The notes beneath the pieces were generated by a model. That model saw only the letters and a list, made by a program, of their open reading frames with translations, made no database searches and had not been told where the DNA came from. Positions 1-5,063 of a DNA stretch of 6,071 nt are shown here, in pieces. Positions within the stretch are counted from its first letter, which is position 1. Each line of letters opens with the position of its first letter. The position numbers and the translations under genes were made by a program. The DNA comes from JAFHCF01 sp048497495 (GTDB lineage: Bacteria; Pseudomonadota; Alphaproteobacteria; Rhizobiales; Ancalomicrobiaceae), in NCBI GenBank assembly GCA_048497495.1, contig JAFHCF010000004.1, positions 1-6,071 on the forward strand, in the 5' to 3' direction.

Positions 1-20
1 CCTGCGGCCCGAACCGCTCC

Positions 21-1427
21 TCACCCACGAAACGCCAGTCTCACCTGGTGGCCGTCGCGCTGGATGACGAGGCGCCAGAGGTAGGTTTCCTTTCGGGTGG
101 CGCTCAGCAGTGTCCGGGTGTCGGCGATCTCGAGCCCGTTGACCTCCATCACGATGTCGCCCTTTTGGAAACCGACGCGGGCGGCGGGGGAGTTCGGGGC
201 GACGTCGGCGACCGCGACCCCCATCAGGTCGAAGGCGAGATGCATCTCCTCGGAGACCGCCGGCGACATGTTGACCACCGTGGCGCCGGCGAAGGGCGAC
301 GAGCCCTCGATCACGCGGACGTCGCGCGGCACCGTCTCCGGCGCCGCGACCGCGGCGATCTCGACCTCGCCCGCCGCCTTACCGCGCCGGAGCCCGACCT
401 TGACCGACCCACCGAGCGCCCGGTTGGCGAAGCGGAAGCCGAAACCGTCGGGATCGTCGATCTCGTGGCCGTCGACCGAGAGAACCAGATCGCCGACCTT
501 GAGGCCGGCCTTCGCCGCCGGTCCCCCGGGGATGACGCGGGAGATCAGCGCGCCCTGCGGCCGGGTGAGGCCGAGGCTCTCGGCGACGTCAGCGTTGACG
601 GGATCGAGCGTCGCGCCGAGCCAGGGGCGGCGCACGACGTTGCCCGTCCTGGCCTGATCGACGACGAAGCGCACGATGCTCGACGGAATGGCGAAACCGA
701 TGCCGATCGATCCGCCCGACTTGGAAAAGATCGCCGAGGGCACGCCGACGAGGCGGCCCTGGAGATCGACCAGGGCGCCGCCGGAATTGCCCGGATTGAT
801 CGCCGCGTCGGTCTGGATGAAGAAGCGATAGTCGGCGACGCCGACCTGGGTGCGGGCGAGCGCCGAGACGATGCCCTGCGTCACCGTCTGGCCGACGCCG
901 AAGGGATTGCCGATCGCCAACACCAGGTCGCCGACCTGCAGTCCCTCGCTGTCGCCGATCTCGGCGTGAGGATAGTCGCCCTTCTCGCGGATGCGGATCA
1001 CCGCCAGGTCGGTGCGCTCGTCCTTGAGCACGATGTCGGCTTCGAACTCGCGCTTGTCGGCGAGCGCCACCTTGACCTCGGTGGCGTCCTTGATGACGTG
1101 GTTGTTGGTGACGATCAGGCCGGAGCGATCGACGATGGTGCCGGAGCCGAGCGAGGACTCCATGCGGGCTCGCGGCGCGCCGCCACCGCCGCCGCCGAAG
1201 AACTGGCGAAACAGCGGATCGTCGAAGAGCGGCGACACGGCCTGGCTCTCGACCTTGCGCGAGGCGTAGACATTGACGACCGCCGGCGCCACCTTGCGCA
1301 CCACCGGCGCGAAGGAGAGCGCGATCTGGGCCCGGTTCTCGGGGACGACGGAGGTCTGGGCTCGTCCGACCGCCGGTAGGGCGAGCAGGGCGGCGAGCGC
1401 GAGGAGGAAGAGGGACTTCGCCTTCAT
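21..1427 (-). CDS. HtrA/Do-family periplasmic serine endopeptidase with two PDZ domains
   Basis: Envelope quality-control protease expected to degrade or chaperone misfolded exported proteins in the periplasm. The 468-residue product opens with a signal peptide (Lys2, Lys4, a Leu/Ala-rich core at 6-19, likely cleavage after Ala23 in the context GRA/QTS). The trypsin-like domain covers roughly 40-260 and has the full triad: His110 in VTNNHVI, Asp140 in DLAVI, Ser215 in GNSGG. A glycine run at 78-83 sits in the flexible LA-loop region. PDZ1 spans about 268-360 and PDZ2 about 375-465. Length is close to E. coli DegP (474), but no Cys is seen. I chose the ATG at 1427 because GGAGA lies 8 nt upstream and the signal peptide begins there; an in-frame extension to 1499 has no such support. 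The gene follows the SDR terminator, so it probably has its own promoter, which I could not place. DegP, DegQ and MucD subtypes cannot be separated by eye. Confidence 0.95.
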   Translation of the reverse strand: MKAKSLFLLALAALLALPAVGRAQTSVVPENRAQIALSFAPVVRKVAPAVVNVYASRKVESQAVSPLFDDPLFRQFFGGGGGGAPRARMESSLGSGTIVDRSGLIVTNNHVIKDATEVKVALADKREFEADIVLKDERTDLAVIRIREKGDYPHAEIGDSEGLQVGDLVLAIGNPFGVGQTVTQGIVSALARTQVGVADYRFFIQTDAAINPGNSGGALVDLQGRLVGVPSAIFSKSGGSIGIGFAIPSSIVRFVVDQARTGNVVRRPWLGATLDPVNADVAESLGLTRPQGALISRVIPGGPAAKAGLKVGDLVLSVDGHEIDDPDGFGFRFANRALGGSVKVGLRRGKAAGEVEIAAVAAPETVPRDVRVIEGSSPFAGATVVNMSPAVSEEMHLAFDLMGVAVADVAPNSPAARVGFQKGDIVMEVNGLEIADTRTLLSATRKETYLWRLVIQRDGHQVRLAFRG

Positions 1428-1523
1428 CGATCGATTCTCCGGCTGGCATCCCTGATTTAGGGCGTGCGGCGGGGCGACGCCAGTCCGCCGCCCGCGCACA
1501 CTCCTGCACCGCCGTCATGGCGA

Positions 1524-1556
1524 AAAATGGAAGGGGCGACCGATCGGCCGCCCCTC
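1524..1556 (-). terminator. Rho-independent terminator of the SDR gene
   Basis: Read on the minus strand, GGGGCGGCCG and CGGUCGCCCC arms (core 1533-1554) form a near-perfect hairpin with one G-U pair and an AU turn. The U-rich run UUCCAUUUUU follows at 1523-1532. It begins about 20 nt after the SDR stop codon and separates that gene from the protease gene downstream. Confidence 0.75.
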
Positions 1557-1575
1557 CCCGCGATCCGCCCGGCCA

Positions 1576-2334
1576 TCAGTGCGGCATGGCGGCGTTGAGC
1601 CCGGCGAAGACCTCCGCCAGATTGCCGGTCTCGGCGGCGAAGCGCAGCGGTCGGCAGCGATCGACGATCACCTCCGCCGGCGTCGGCTCGGCCTCGAGCC
1701 GAGCCATCGTCTCGGCGAGAAAATCGGCGAGCGGCATGGCGCGCGGATCGGCCGCCTGGGCCTCGCCCATCAGATGGGTCTGGACATAGGGCGGCGCGAT
1801 CTCGATGACCTCGACCGAGGTGCCGGCGAGGCGATGGCGCAACGACAGGGTGTAGGAATGCAGCGCCGCCTTGGTCGCCGAATAGGTCGGCGTCAGGGCG
1901 AGCGGCACGAAGGCGAGGCCGGAGGTGACGTTGAGCACCGCCGCATTCGGCCGCTTCACCAGATGCGGCAGGAGATGCGAGGTCAGCCGGATCGGCCCGA
2001 GGAGGTTGATGGCGACGGTCTCGTCGGCGTCGCCGAGGTGGCCGGTGTCGCTGATCACCTCGGGGCGCATGATGCCGGCGTTGTTGACCAGCGTGTCGAG
2101 CCCCGGATGGGCGGCGAGAAGCCGCGCGGCGAAATCGGCGAGCGAGGCGCCGTCGGCGACGTCGAGCGAGATCGACGCCATGCCGGGGTTGGCGGCGGTG
2201 ACCTCGGCGAGCGCCGAAATGTTGCGGCCGGCGACGATCACCTTCGCGCCGCGAGCCTGGAAGGCTTCGGCGAGCCCCCGACCGATGCCCCCGGCACCGC
2301 CGGTGACGAGGATGGTGCGACCTTCGAGTTTCAT
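1576..2334 (-). CDS. Short-chain dehydrogenase/reductase (SDR), DltE-like (COG3967-type)
   Basis: Cytoplasmic NAD(P)-dependent oxidoreductase of 252 residues with a classical SDR layout. It has a Rossmann dinucleotide loop TGGAGGIG at 11-18, an acidic DV at 58-59 near the adenine pocket, NNAG at 84-87, Asn110, Ser138 and the YSATK active site with Tyr151 and Lys155. The catalytic tetrad Asn-Ser-Tyr-Lys is therefore complete. The N-terminus and the NNAGIM segment resemble the DltE branch of SDRs; substrate is unknown. Start: ATG at 2334, placing the Rossmann strand at residues 7-10, with GAAAGGG about 7 nt upstream. The frame stays open far upstream, but that extension runs antisense through the neighbouring regulator gene and is not credible. 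It is divergent from the HxlR regulator across 102 bp, so it is the likely target of that regulator. Its base composition matches the housekeeping genes. Confidence 0.93.
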   Translation of the reverse strand: MKLEGRTILVTGGAGGIGRGLAEAFQARGAKVIVAGRNISALAEVTAANPGMASISLDVADGASLADFAARLLAAHPGLDTLVNNAGIMRPEVISDTGHLGDADETVAINLLGPIRLTSHLLPHLVKRPNAAVLNVTSGLAFVPLALTPTYSATKAALHSYTLSLRHRLAGTSVEVIEIAPPYVQTHLMGEAQAADPRAMPLADFLAETMARLEAEPTPAEVIVDRCRPLRFAAETGNLAEVFAGLNAAMPH

Positions 2335-2379
2335 GGGAGAGCCCTTTCTTCGATTGCGTCGAACGAAGTTGGGGGCGAC

Positions 2380-2430
2380 ACTCTCCTTTGGAAAGTAGGC
2401 ACCTGAAAGATCCATACTTACCTTTGGGAT
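2380..2430. promoter_or_regulatory. Candidate HxlR operator region between divergent SDR and regulator genes
   Basis: The 102-bp spacer 2335-2436 must carry both divergent promoters. It holds two copies of ACTNNCCTTTGG, starting at 2380 and 2416, on the same strand and 36 bp apart. The left copy is palindromic: ACTCTCC (2380-2386), TTT, GGAAAGT (2390-2396), with 6 of 7 pairs matching. The right copy (2416-2430) keeps a consensus-like left arm, ACTTACC, with a degraded right arm. Arms of this spacing suit a dimeric winged-helix regulator. I could not assign convincing -35/-10 boxes to either gene. Binding by the adjacent HxlR protein is inference. Confidence 0.5.
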
Positions 2431-2436
2431 ACCGAC

Positions 2437-2826
2437 ATGACCGATTCCGCCTGCCCCGAAATCGATCCGGCGGTCGACGCGCTGGTGCGTGAGCTGATCG
2501 GCCGGGTCGCCGACAAATGGACCATGTTGGTGCTCGAGGCGCTCGAGGAACACGGCACCCAGCGCTTCACCGAACTCGGCCGCCGCGTCGGCGACATCAG
2601 CCAGAAGATGCTGACCAAGACGCTGCGCGACATGGAGCGCATGGGGCTCGTCACCCGCACCGTCCACCCGGTGGTGCCGCCCCACGTCGACTATGCGCCG
2701 ACCGACCTCGGCCGCGGCCTCGGCGCCGCCTTCTGCGGCGTGTGGATCTGGGCGGCGGCCCACCACGGCGAGATCGAAGCGGCGCGAGCGGCCTACCGGG
2801 CCCGCGAGGGGAGGCCACAAATATAG
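2437..2826 (+). CDS. HxlR-family winged helix-turn-helix transcriptional regulator
   Basis: A 129-residue DNA-binding regulator. The HxlR signature is clear: DKWTMLVLEAL at 26-36, the helix-turn-helix with RFTEL at 43-47 and ISQKMLTKTLRDME at 54-67, the wing at about 70-90 ending in YAPTDLGRGL, and a C-terminal dimerisation helix. It has two cysteines, Cys6 in the N-terminal ACP context and Cys100 in the C-terminal helix. Bacillus YodB, a family member that senses quinones and other electrophiles, has its sensing Cys at the same N-terminal position, so thiol-based sensing is plausible here but inferred. It is the only long gene on the plus strand, transcribed divergently from the SDR, and usually such regulators control the neighbour and themselves. 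ATG at 2437 places the conserved domain correctly, though no strong Shine-Dalgarno is visible. It converges on the zinc protein gene with 13 bp between stops. Confidence 0.93.
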   Translation: MTDSACPEIDPAVDALVRELIGRVADKWTMLVLEALEEHGTQRFTELGRRVGDISQKMLTKTLRDMERMGLVTRTVHPVVPPHVDYAPTDLGRGLGAAFCGVWIWAAAHHGEIEAARAAYRAREGRPQI

Positions 2827-2838
2827 CCGCCCATATTT
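2819..2838. repeat. AT-rich inverted repeat between two convergent stop codons
   Basis: AAATAT (2819-2824) and ATATTT (2833-2838) are a perfect 6-bp inverted repeat around an 8-nt loop. It overlaps the regulator's stop and lies next to the stop of the opposing zinc protein gene. It could serve as a weak bidirectional transcript end, but the stem is short and AT-only and no strong U-run follows. Confidence 0.35.
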
Positions 2839-2839
2839 C

Positions 2840-3070
2840 TTACTTCTGCTTCCATCCCTTCATATTTTTAAAAGCCTTCTTAAATTTCTCTCGTACAAGT
2901 TCGGCCGCTTCCGCTGTAGCCTTTGCCTTAATAGCGCCCCACTCGCCAAATGGAGTTCGGCATTCCTTGCATAATGCAATTGAATTGTCAGTGTAGTTAT
3001 CTGGAAGCTCCAGAACATTTCCGCCACATTTTGGGCAGTGAAATTTGACCTCGATCCGATCACTAGTCAT
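2840..3070 (-). CDS. Small zinc-ribbon protein of unknown function
   Basis: A 76-residue protein with two CxxC knuckles, Cys12-Cys15 (CPKC) and Cys34-Cys37 (CKEC), 18 residues apart, as in rubredoxin-type or zinc-ribbon folds that bind one Zn2+. The first knuckle is followed by GGNVLELP. Residues 48-76 form a Lys/Ala/Glu-rich, probably helical tail ending in aromatic and basic residues. The overall plan (N-terminal ribbon, short charged tail) resembles the small putative zinc-binding proteins annotated as ECs_2282 family; I recall this only loosely. ATG at 3070 has a weak GGTAAGAG Shine-Dalgarno, and a sigma70-like promoter lies about 35-63 bp upstream of the start. GC content of the gene is about 44% by hand count, unlike its neighbours, suggesting transfer. 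Role unknown: nucleic-acid binding or protein adaptor are both possible. Confidence 0.8.
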   Translation of the reverse strand: MTSDRIEVKFHCPKCGGNVLELPDNYTDNSIALCKECRTPFGEWGAIKAKATAEAAELVREKFKKAFKNMKGWKQK

Positions 3071-3104
3071 TGGCTCTTACCGAATCAATAATTGTACTGT
3101 TTTT

Positions 3105-3133
3105 ATTATGCACCAATTGCGTGCCACGATCAA
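3105..3133 (-). promoter_or_regulatory. Sigma70-like promoter of the zinc-ribbon gene
   Basis: On the minus strand a -35 element TTGATC (3133-3128, 4 of 6 matches to TTGACA) is followed after exactly 17 bp by a -10 element CATAAT (3110-3105, 5 of 6 matches to TATAAT). Initiation near 3098 would give a leader of about 28 nt. It sits just downstream of the rplQ terminator, so the small gene appears to be its own transcription unit. Confidence 0.6.
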
Positions 3134-3148
3134 AATCGGTTCATATGA

Positions 3149-3184
3149 GCAAAATCAAAAGGGCGACCCGAGGGTCGCCCTTTT
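3149..3184 (-). terminator. Rho-independent terminator ending the ribosomal operon after rplQ
   Basis: GGGCGACC (3161-3168) and GGTCGCCC (3173-3180) form a perfect 8-bp GC stem with a 4-nt loop. On the minus strand it is preceded by AAAA (3184-3181) and followed by UUUUGAUUUU. It lies 29 bp after the rplQ stop. The flanking A and T runs could also allow termination from the opposite direction. Confidence 0.9.
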
Positions 3185-3209
3185 CAATTGAATTCGAGGA
3201 GTCGGGCGA

Positions 3210-3626
3210 TCAGGCCTCGGCTTCTTCCGCCTCGCGACGGGCGCGGTCCTCGGCGCCCTTGGCGGCGACGTCGCGATCGACGAACTCGATGACGCCGACG
3301 GCGGCATTGTCGCCGTGGCGGAAGCCGGCCTTGAGCACGCGGGTATAGCCGCCGTTGCGGTCCTTGTAGCGCGGGCCGATGGTCTCGAAGAGCTTCTTGA
3401 CGGCCTTCTCGTCACGGATCTGGGCAACCGCGTTGCGGCGCGAGTTGAGATCGCCGCGCTTGGCCAGCGTCACCAGCTTCTCGACGATCGGACGCAGGTC
3501 CTTCGCCTTGGGCAGGGTGGTGACGATCTGCTCGTGGGTGATGAGCGAGGCGGCCATGTTGGCGAACATCGCCTTGCGATGTTCCCAGGTGCGATTGAGC
3601 TTGCGGCCAGCTTTGCCGTGACGCAT
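3210..3626 (-). CDS. rplQ: 50S ribosomal protein L17
   Basis: Large-subunit ribosomal protein at the end of the polypeptide exit-tunnel region, binding 23S rRNA. The 138-residue product starts with the invariant MRHGKAGRKLNR block and has the THEQIVTTLPKAKDLRPIVEKLVTLAK core at 30-56. The family end motif GYTRVLKAGFRHGDNA covers 93-108, followed by an IEFVDRD strand. It is about ten residues longer than E. coli L17 (127), the excess being an Ala/Glu/Arg-rich tail from about 121 that is common in alphaproteobacteria. ATG at 3626 has a GGAGAAG ribosome-binding site. It is the last gene of the operon, 261 bp after rpoA, an unusually structured spacer that may modulate its expression. Confidence 0.98.
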   Translation of the reverse strand: MRHGKAGRKLNRTWEHRKAMFANMAASLITHEQIVTTLPKAKDLRPIVEKLVTLAKRGDLNSRRNAVAQIRDEKAVKKLFETIGPRYKDRNGGYTRVLKAGFRHGDNAAVGVIEFVDRDVAAKGAEDRARREAEEAEA

Positions 3627-3699
3627 CGGTCTTCTCCGGGTGCTGCGGGCGGTTCACGCCCTGTCGCGGCGATCTCGCGATCGGCGCTCGGTGTCGGGT

Positions 3700-3718
3700 C
3701 TCCCGCACGCGTCGGGAG
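3700..3718. repeat. Inverted repeat in the rplQ leader
   Basis: CTCCCG (3700-3705) and CGGGAG (3713-3718) are perfect 6-bp arms around a 7-nt loop, about 75 bp upstream of the rplQ start. It is the member of the rpoA-rplQ hairpin series that lies nearest rplQ. Confidence 0.4.
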
Positions 3719-3740
3719 CCCCGGCTCGTCGCCGTGGCAC

Positions 3741-3794
3741 CCCGGGTATTGTGCGTCCGGGTTTGGAAGTCTTTTTCAGCCGGGCAAGACCCGG
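3741..3794. repeat. Four alternating CCCGG/CCGGG arms with alternative pairings
   Basis: CCCGG at 3741-3745 and 3790-3794 and CCGGG at 3757-3761 and 3780-3784 can pair as two neighbouring hairpins (3741-3761 and 3780-3794). They can also form one exclusive long-range stem (3741-3745 with 3780-3784, or 3757-3761 with 3790-3794). That is the geometry of alternative leader structures. Five-bp GC arms are common in such DNA, so function is uncertain. Confidence 0.35.
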
Positions 3795-3801
3795 AATTCC
3801 G

Positions 3802-3825
3802 CGACGGGAGCCGAAACTCCCGTCG
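3802..3825. repeat. Perfect 9-bp stem-loop in the rpoA-rplQ spacer
   Basis: CGACGGGAG (3802-3810) and CTCCCGTCG (3817-3825) are perfectly complementary with a 6-nt loop. It would be stable in the rpoA-rplQ transcript. No U-run follows, so it is not a standard terminator; mRNA stabilisation or processing is possible. Confidence 0.6.
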
Positions 3826-3833
3826 AAATCGTC

Positions 3834-3864
3834 GAGGCGGTCATACCGCCTCTCGCGGCCCGCG
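3834..3864. repeat. Two adjacent hairpins just after rpoA
   Basis: GAGGCGGT (3834-3841) and ACCGCCTC (3845-3852) form a perfect 8-bp stem with a 3-nt loop. One base further, CGCG (3854-3857) and CGCG (3861-3864) form a small second stem. Both follow the rpoA terminator-like hairpin without a gap. Confidence 0.55.
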
Positions 3865-3886
3865 AAAAGCCCCCTTCGGGGATTTT
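3865..3886 (-). terminator. Terminator-like hairpin immediately after rpoA (possible partial terminator)
   Basis: On the minus strand, one base after the rpoA stop, the order is AAAAU, CCCC, GAA, GGGG, GC, UUUU. It is a short GC stem flanked by an A-run and a U-run, the form of a weak intrinsic terminator. As rplQ lies downstream with no convincing promoter of its own, partial read-through (an attenuator between rpoA and rplQ) is the likely outcome; this is inference. Confidence 0.6.
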
Positions 3887-3887
3887 C

Positions 3888-4910
3888 TCAGAGCTGGTGA
3901 TCCTCGTAGCGCTTGGCGAGCTCCTCGATGTTCTCCGGCGGCCAATTGGTGACCTCCATGCCGAGATGGAGACCCATCTGGGCGAGAACTTCCTTGATCT
4001 CGTTGAGCGACTTGCGGCCGAAGTTCGGGGTGCGGAGCATCTCGGCTTCGGTCTTCTGGATCAGATCGCCGATGTAGACGATGTTGTCGTTCTTCAGGCA
4101 GTTGGCCGAACGCACCGACAGCTCGAGCTCGTCGACCTTCTTCAGCAGCGCCGGGTTGAAGGCGAGCTCGGGGATCTTCTCCTCGATCTCGGCCTTGCGG
4201 GGCTCCTCGAAGTTCACGAAGATCGCCAGCTGGTCCTGGAGGATGCGGGCGGCATAGGCCACCGCGTCTTCCGGCTTGACCGAACCGTCGGTCTCGAGCT
4301 GGAGGGTCAGCTTGTCGTAGTCGAGAACCTGGCCCTCGCGGGTGTTCTCGACCTTGTAGGAGACCTTCTTGACCGGCGAATAGAGGCTGTCGACCGGCAT
4401 CAGACCGATCGGGGCGTCCTCGGGACGGTTGCGATCGGCCGGGACGTAGCCCTTGCCGGTGTTGACGGTGAACTCCATGCGGATCTCGGCGCCCTCGTCG
4501 AGGGTGCAGATCACCAGCTCGGGGTTCAGGATCTCGATGTCGCCGACGAGTTGGATGTCACCGGCGGTGACGACGCCCGGTCCCTGCTTGCGAACGACCA
4601 TGCGCTTGGCGCCGTCGCCCTGCATCTTGACCGCGATCTCCTTGATGTTGAGGATCATGTCGGTCACGTCCTCGCGGACGCCGGGGATCGAGGAGAACTC
4701 GTGGAGGACGCCGTCGATCTGCACCGCGGTCACCGCCGCGCCCTGCAGCGACGACAGCAGGATGCGACGCAGCGCGTTGCCGAGCGTCAGGCCGAAGCCG
4801 CGCTCCAGCGGTTCGGCGACGACGGTGGCGCGACGCTTCGGATCCTCGCCGGGCTTCACCTCGAGCTTGTTCGGGCGAATGAGCTCTTGCCAATTCTTGT
4901 GAATGGTCAC
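3888..4910 (-). CDS. rpoA: DNA-directed RNA polymerase subunit alpha
   Basis: Alpha subunit (340 residues) that dimerises to nucleate RNA polymerase assembly and contacts UP elements and activators. The N-terminal domain (about 1-235) has the family blocks KNWQELIRPNKLE at 5-17, EPLERGFGLTLGNALRR at 33-49 and LYSPVKKVSYKVENTR at 176-191. A linker rich in Glu and Lys at about 236-250 leads to the C-terminal domain (about 255-325) with LSVRSANCLK at 264-273 and RTPNFGRKSLNEIKEVL at 293-309. Arg267 matches E. coli Arg265, the key UP-element contact. The start is GTG at 4910: it gives the conserved N-terminus and AAGAAGG lies 7 nt upstream. It is preceded by a 153-bp structured spacer after rpsK and followed by a terminator-like hairpin before rplQ. 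Confidence 0.98.
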   Translation of the reverse strand: MTIHKNWQELIRPNKLEVKPGEDPKRRATVVAEPLERGFGLTLGNALRRILLSSLQGAAVTAVQIDGVLHEFSSIPGVREDVTDMILNIKEIAVKMQGDGAKRMVVRKQGPGVVTAGDIQLVGDIEILNPELVICTLDEGAEIRMEFTVNTGKGYVPADRNRPEDAPIGLMPVDSLYSPVKKVSYKVENTREGQVLDYDKLTLQLETDGSVKPEDAVAYAARILQDQLAIFVNFEEPRKAEIEEKIPELAFNPALLKKVDELELSVRSANCLKNDNIVYIGDLIQKTEAEMLRTPNFGRKSLNEIKEVLAQMGLHLGMEVTNWPPENIEELAKRYEDHQL

Positions 4911-4932
4911 GTGCGCACCTTCTTCGGGCTCG

Positions 4933-4969
4933 CGACGGGATATCGGTGCGTCTCACACCCTGCCCGTCG
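4933..4969. repeat. Nested stem-loop in the rpoA leader
   Basis: CGACGGG (4933-4939) pairs with CCCGTCG (4963-4969), and inside it GGTG (4945-4948) pairs with CACC (4956-4959). The result is one extended, interrupted hairpin ending about 23 bp from the rpoA start codon. The outer arms repeat the CGACGGG/CCCGTCG arms seen downstream of rpoA (3802-3825). Confidence 0.45.
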
Positions 4970-4995
4970 GCAACCCTGGTTCGTGAACGAAACGC

Positions 4996-5049
4996 GCGCC
5001 GGATGAGACGATCCGACGCCGAGCGGGGCCGCGCGCGAGGGCGGCCCCG
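4996..5049. repeat. Two stem-loops after the rpsK stop codon
   Basis: CGGGGCCGC (5024-5032) and GCGGCCCCG (5041-5049) form a perfect 9-bp GC stem with an 8-nt loop, 14 bp after the rpsK stop. A second, weaker stem (CGGAT 5000-5004 with ATCCG 5011-5015, extended by GCG/CGC across one mismatch) follows. There is no U-run, so they are not standard terminators; 3' end protection or pausing is possible. Confidence 0.5.
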
Positions 5050-5063
5050 GAACTTGCGACACG

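Larger units (their letters stand above)
2831..3160. other. AT-rich compositional island
   Basis: By hand count 137 of 330 bases are G or C (about 42%), while the coding sequence on both sides is visibly far more GC-rich. The change is abrupt: the left edge falls at the end of the HxlR gene and the right edge at the rplQ terminator. It contains exactly one gene with its own promoter. No flanking direct repeats, integrase or tRNA were found. Recent horizontal gain is the simplest explanation, as inference. Confidence 0.7.

Noticed and set aside
1178..1200. GCC-type trinucleotide run inside the protease gene
   Set aside because: It encodes the glycine stretch of the LA-loop region, in frame and typical of HtrA proteins; no independent repeat function is indicated.
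48..1379. 443-codon plus-strand open frame antisense to the protease
   Set aside because: Asp/Arg/Gly/Ala-rich composition with no recognisable domain, opposite a complete HtrA protease; a codon-bias shadow.
1450..1463. Short inverted repeat CCCT/AGGG upstream of the protease, as a possible operator or stress promoter element
   Set aside because: Four-bp arms are expected by chance, and no convincing sigma70, heat-shock or envelope-stress promoter could be aligned around it.
2335..2820. N-terminal extension of the SDR frame (to 414 residues)
   Set aside because: It would run antisense through the whole HxlR gene and the intergenic operator. The Rossmann fold begins properly at the 2334 ATG with a ribosome-binding site.
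3141..3148. TCATATGA palindrome just upstream of the zinc-ribbon promoter, as a possible operator
   Set aside because: Eight bases of AT-rich palindrome with no second copy and no adjacent regulator is too little evidence.
2977..3194. 10-bp direct repeat CAATTGAATT at 2977-2986 and 3185-3194, considered as target-site or attachment repeats of the AT-rich island
   Set aside because: The left copy lies inside the zinc-ribbon gene, so the pair does not bracket the island. The sequence is AT-simple and near-palindromic, so chance is likely.
3315..5006. 563-codon open frame on the plus strand, antisense to rplQ and rpoA
   Set aside because: It lies opposite two certain conserved genes, its translation is low-complexity (many Asp, Leu, Val, Gly, Arg), and it crosses the spacers. 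It is a shadow frame of GC-rich codon bias.
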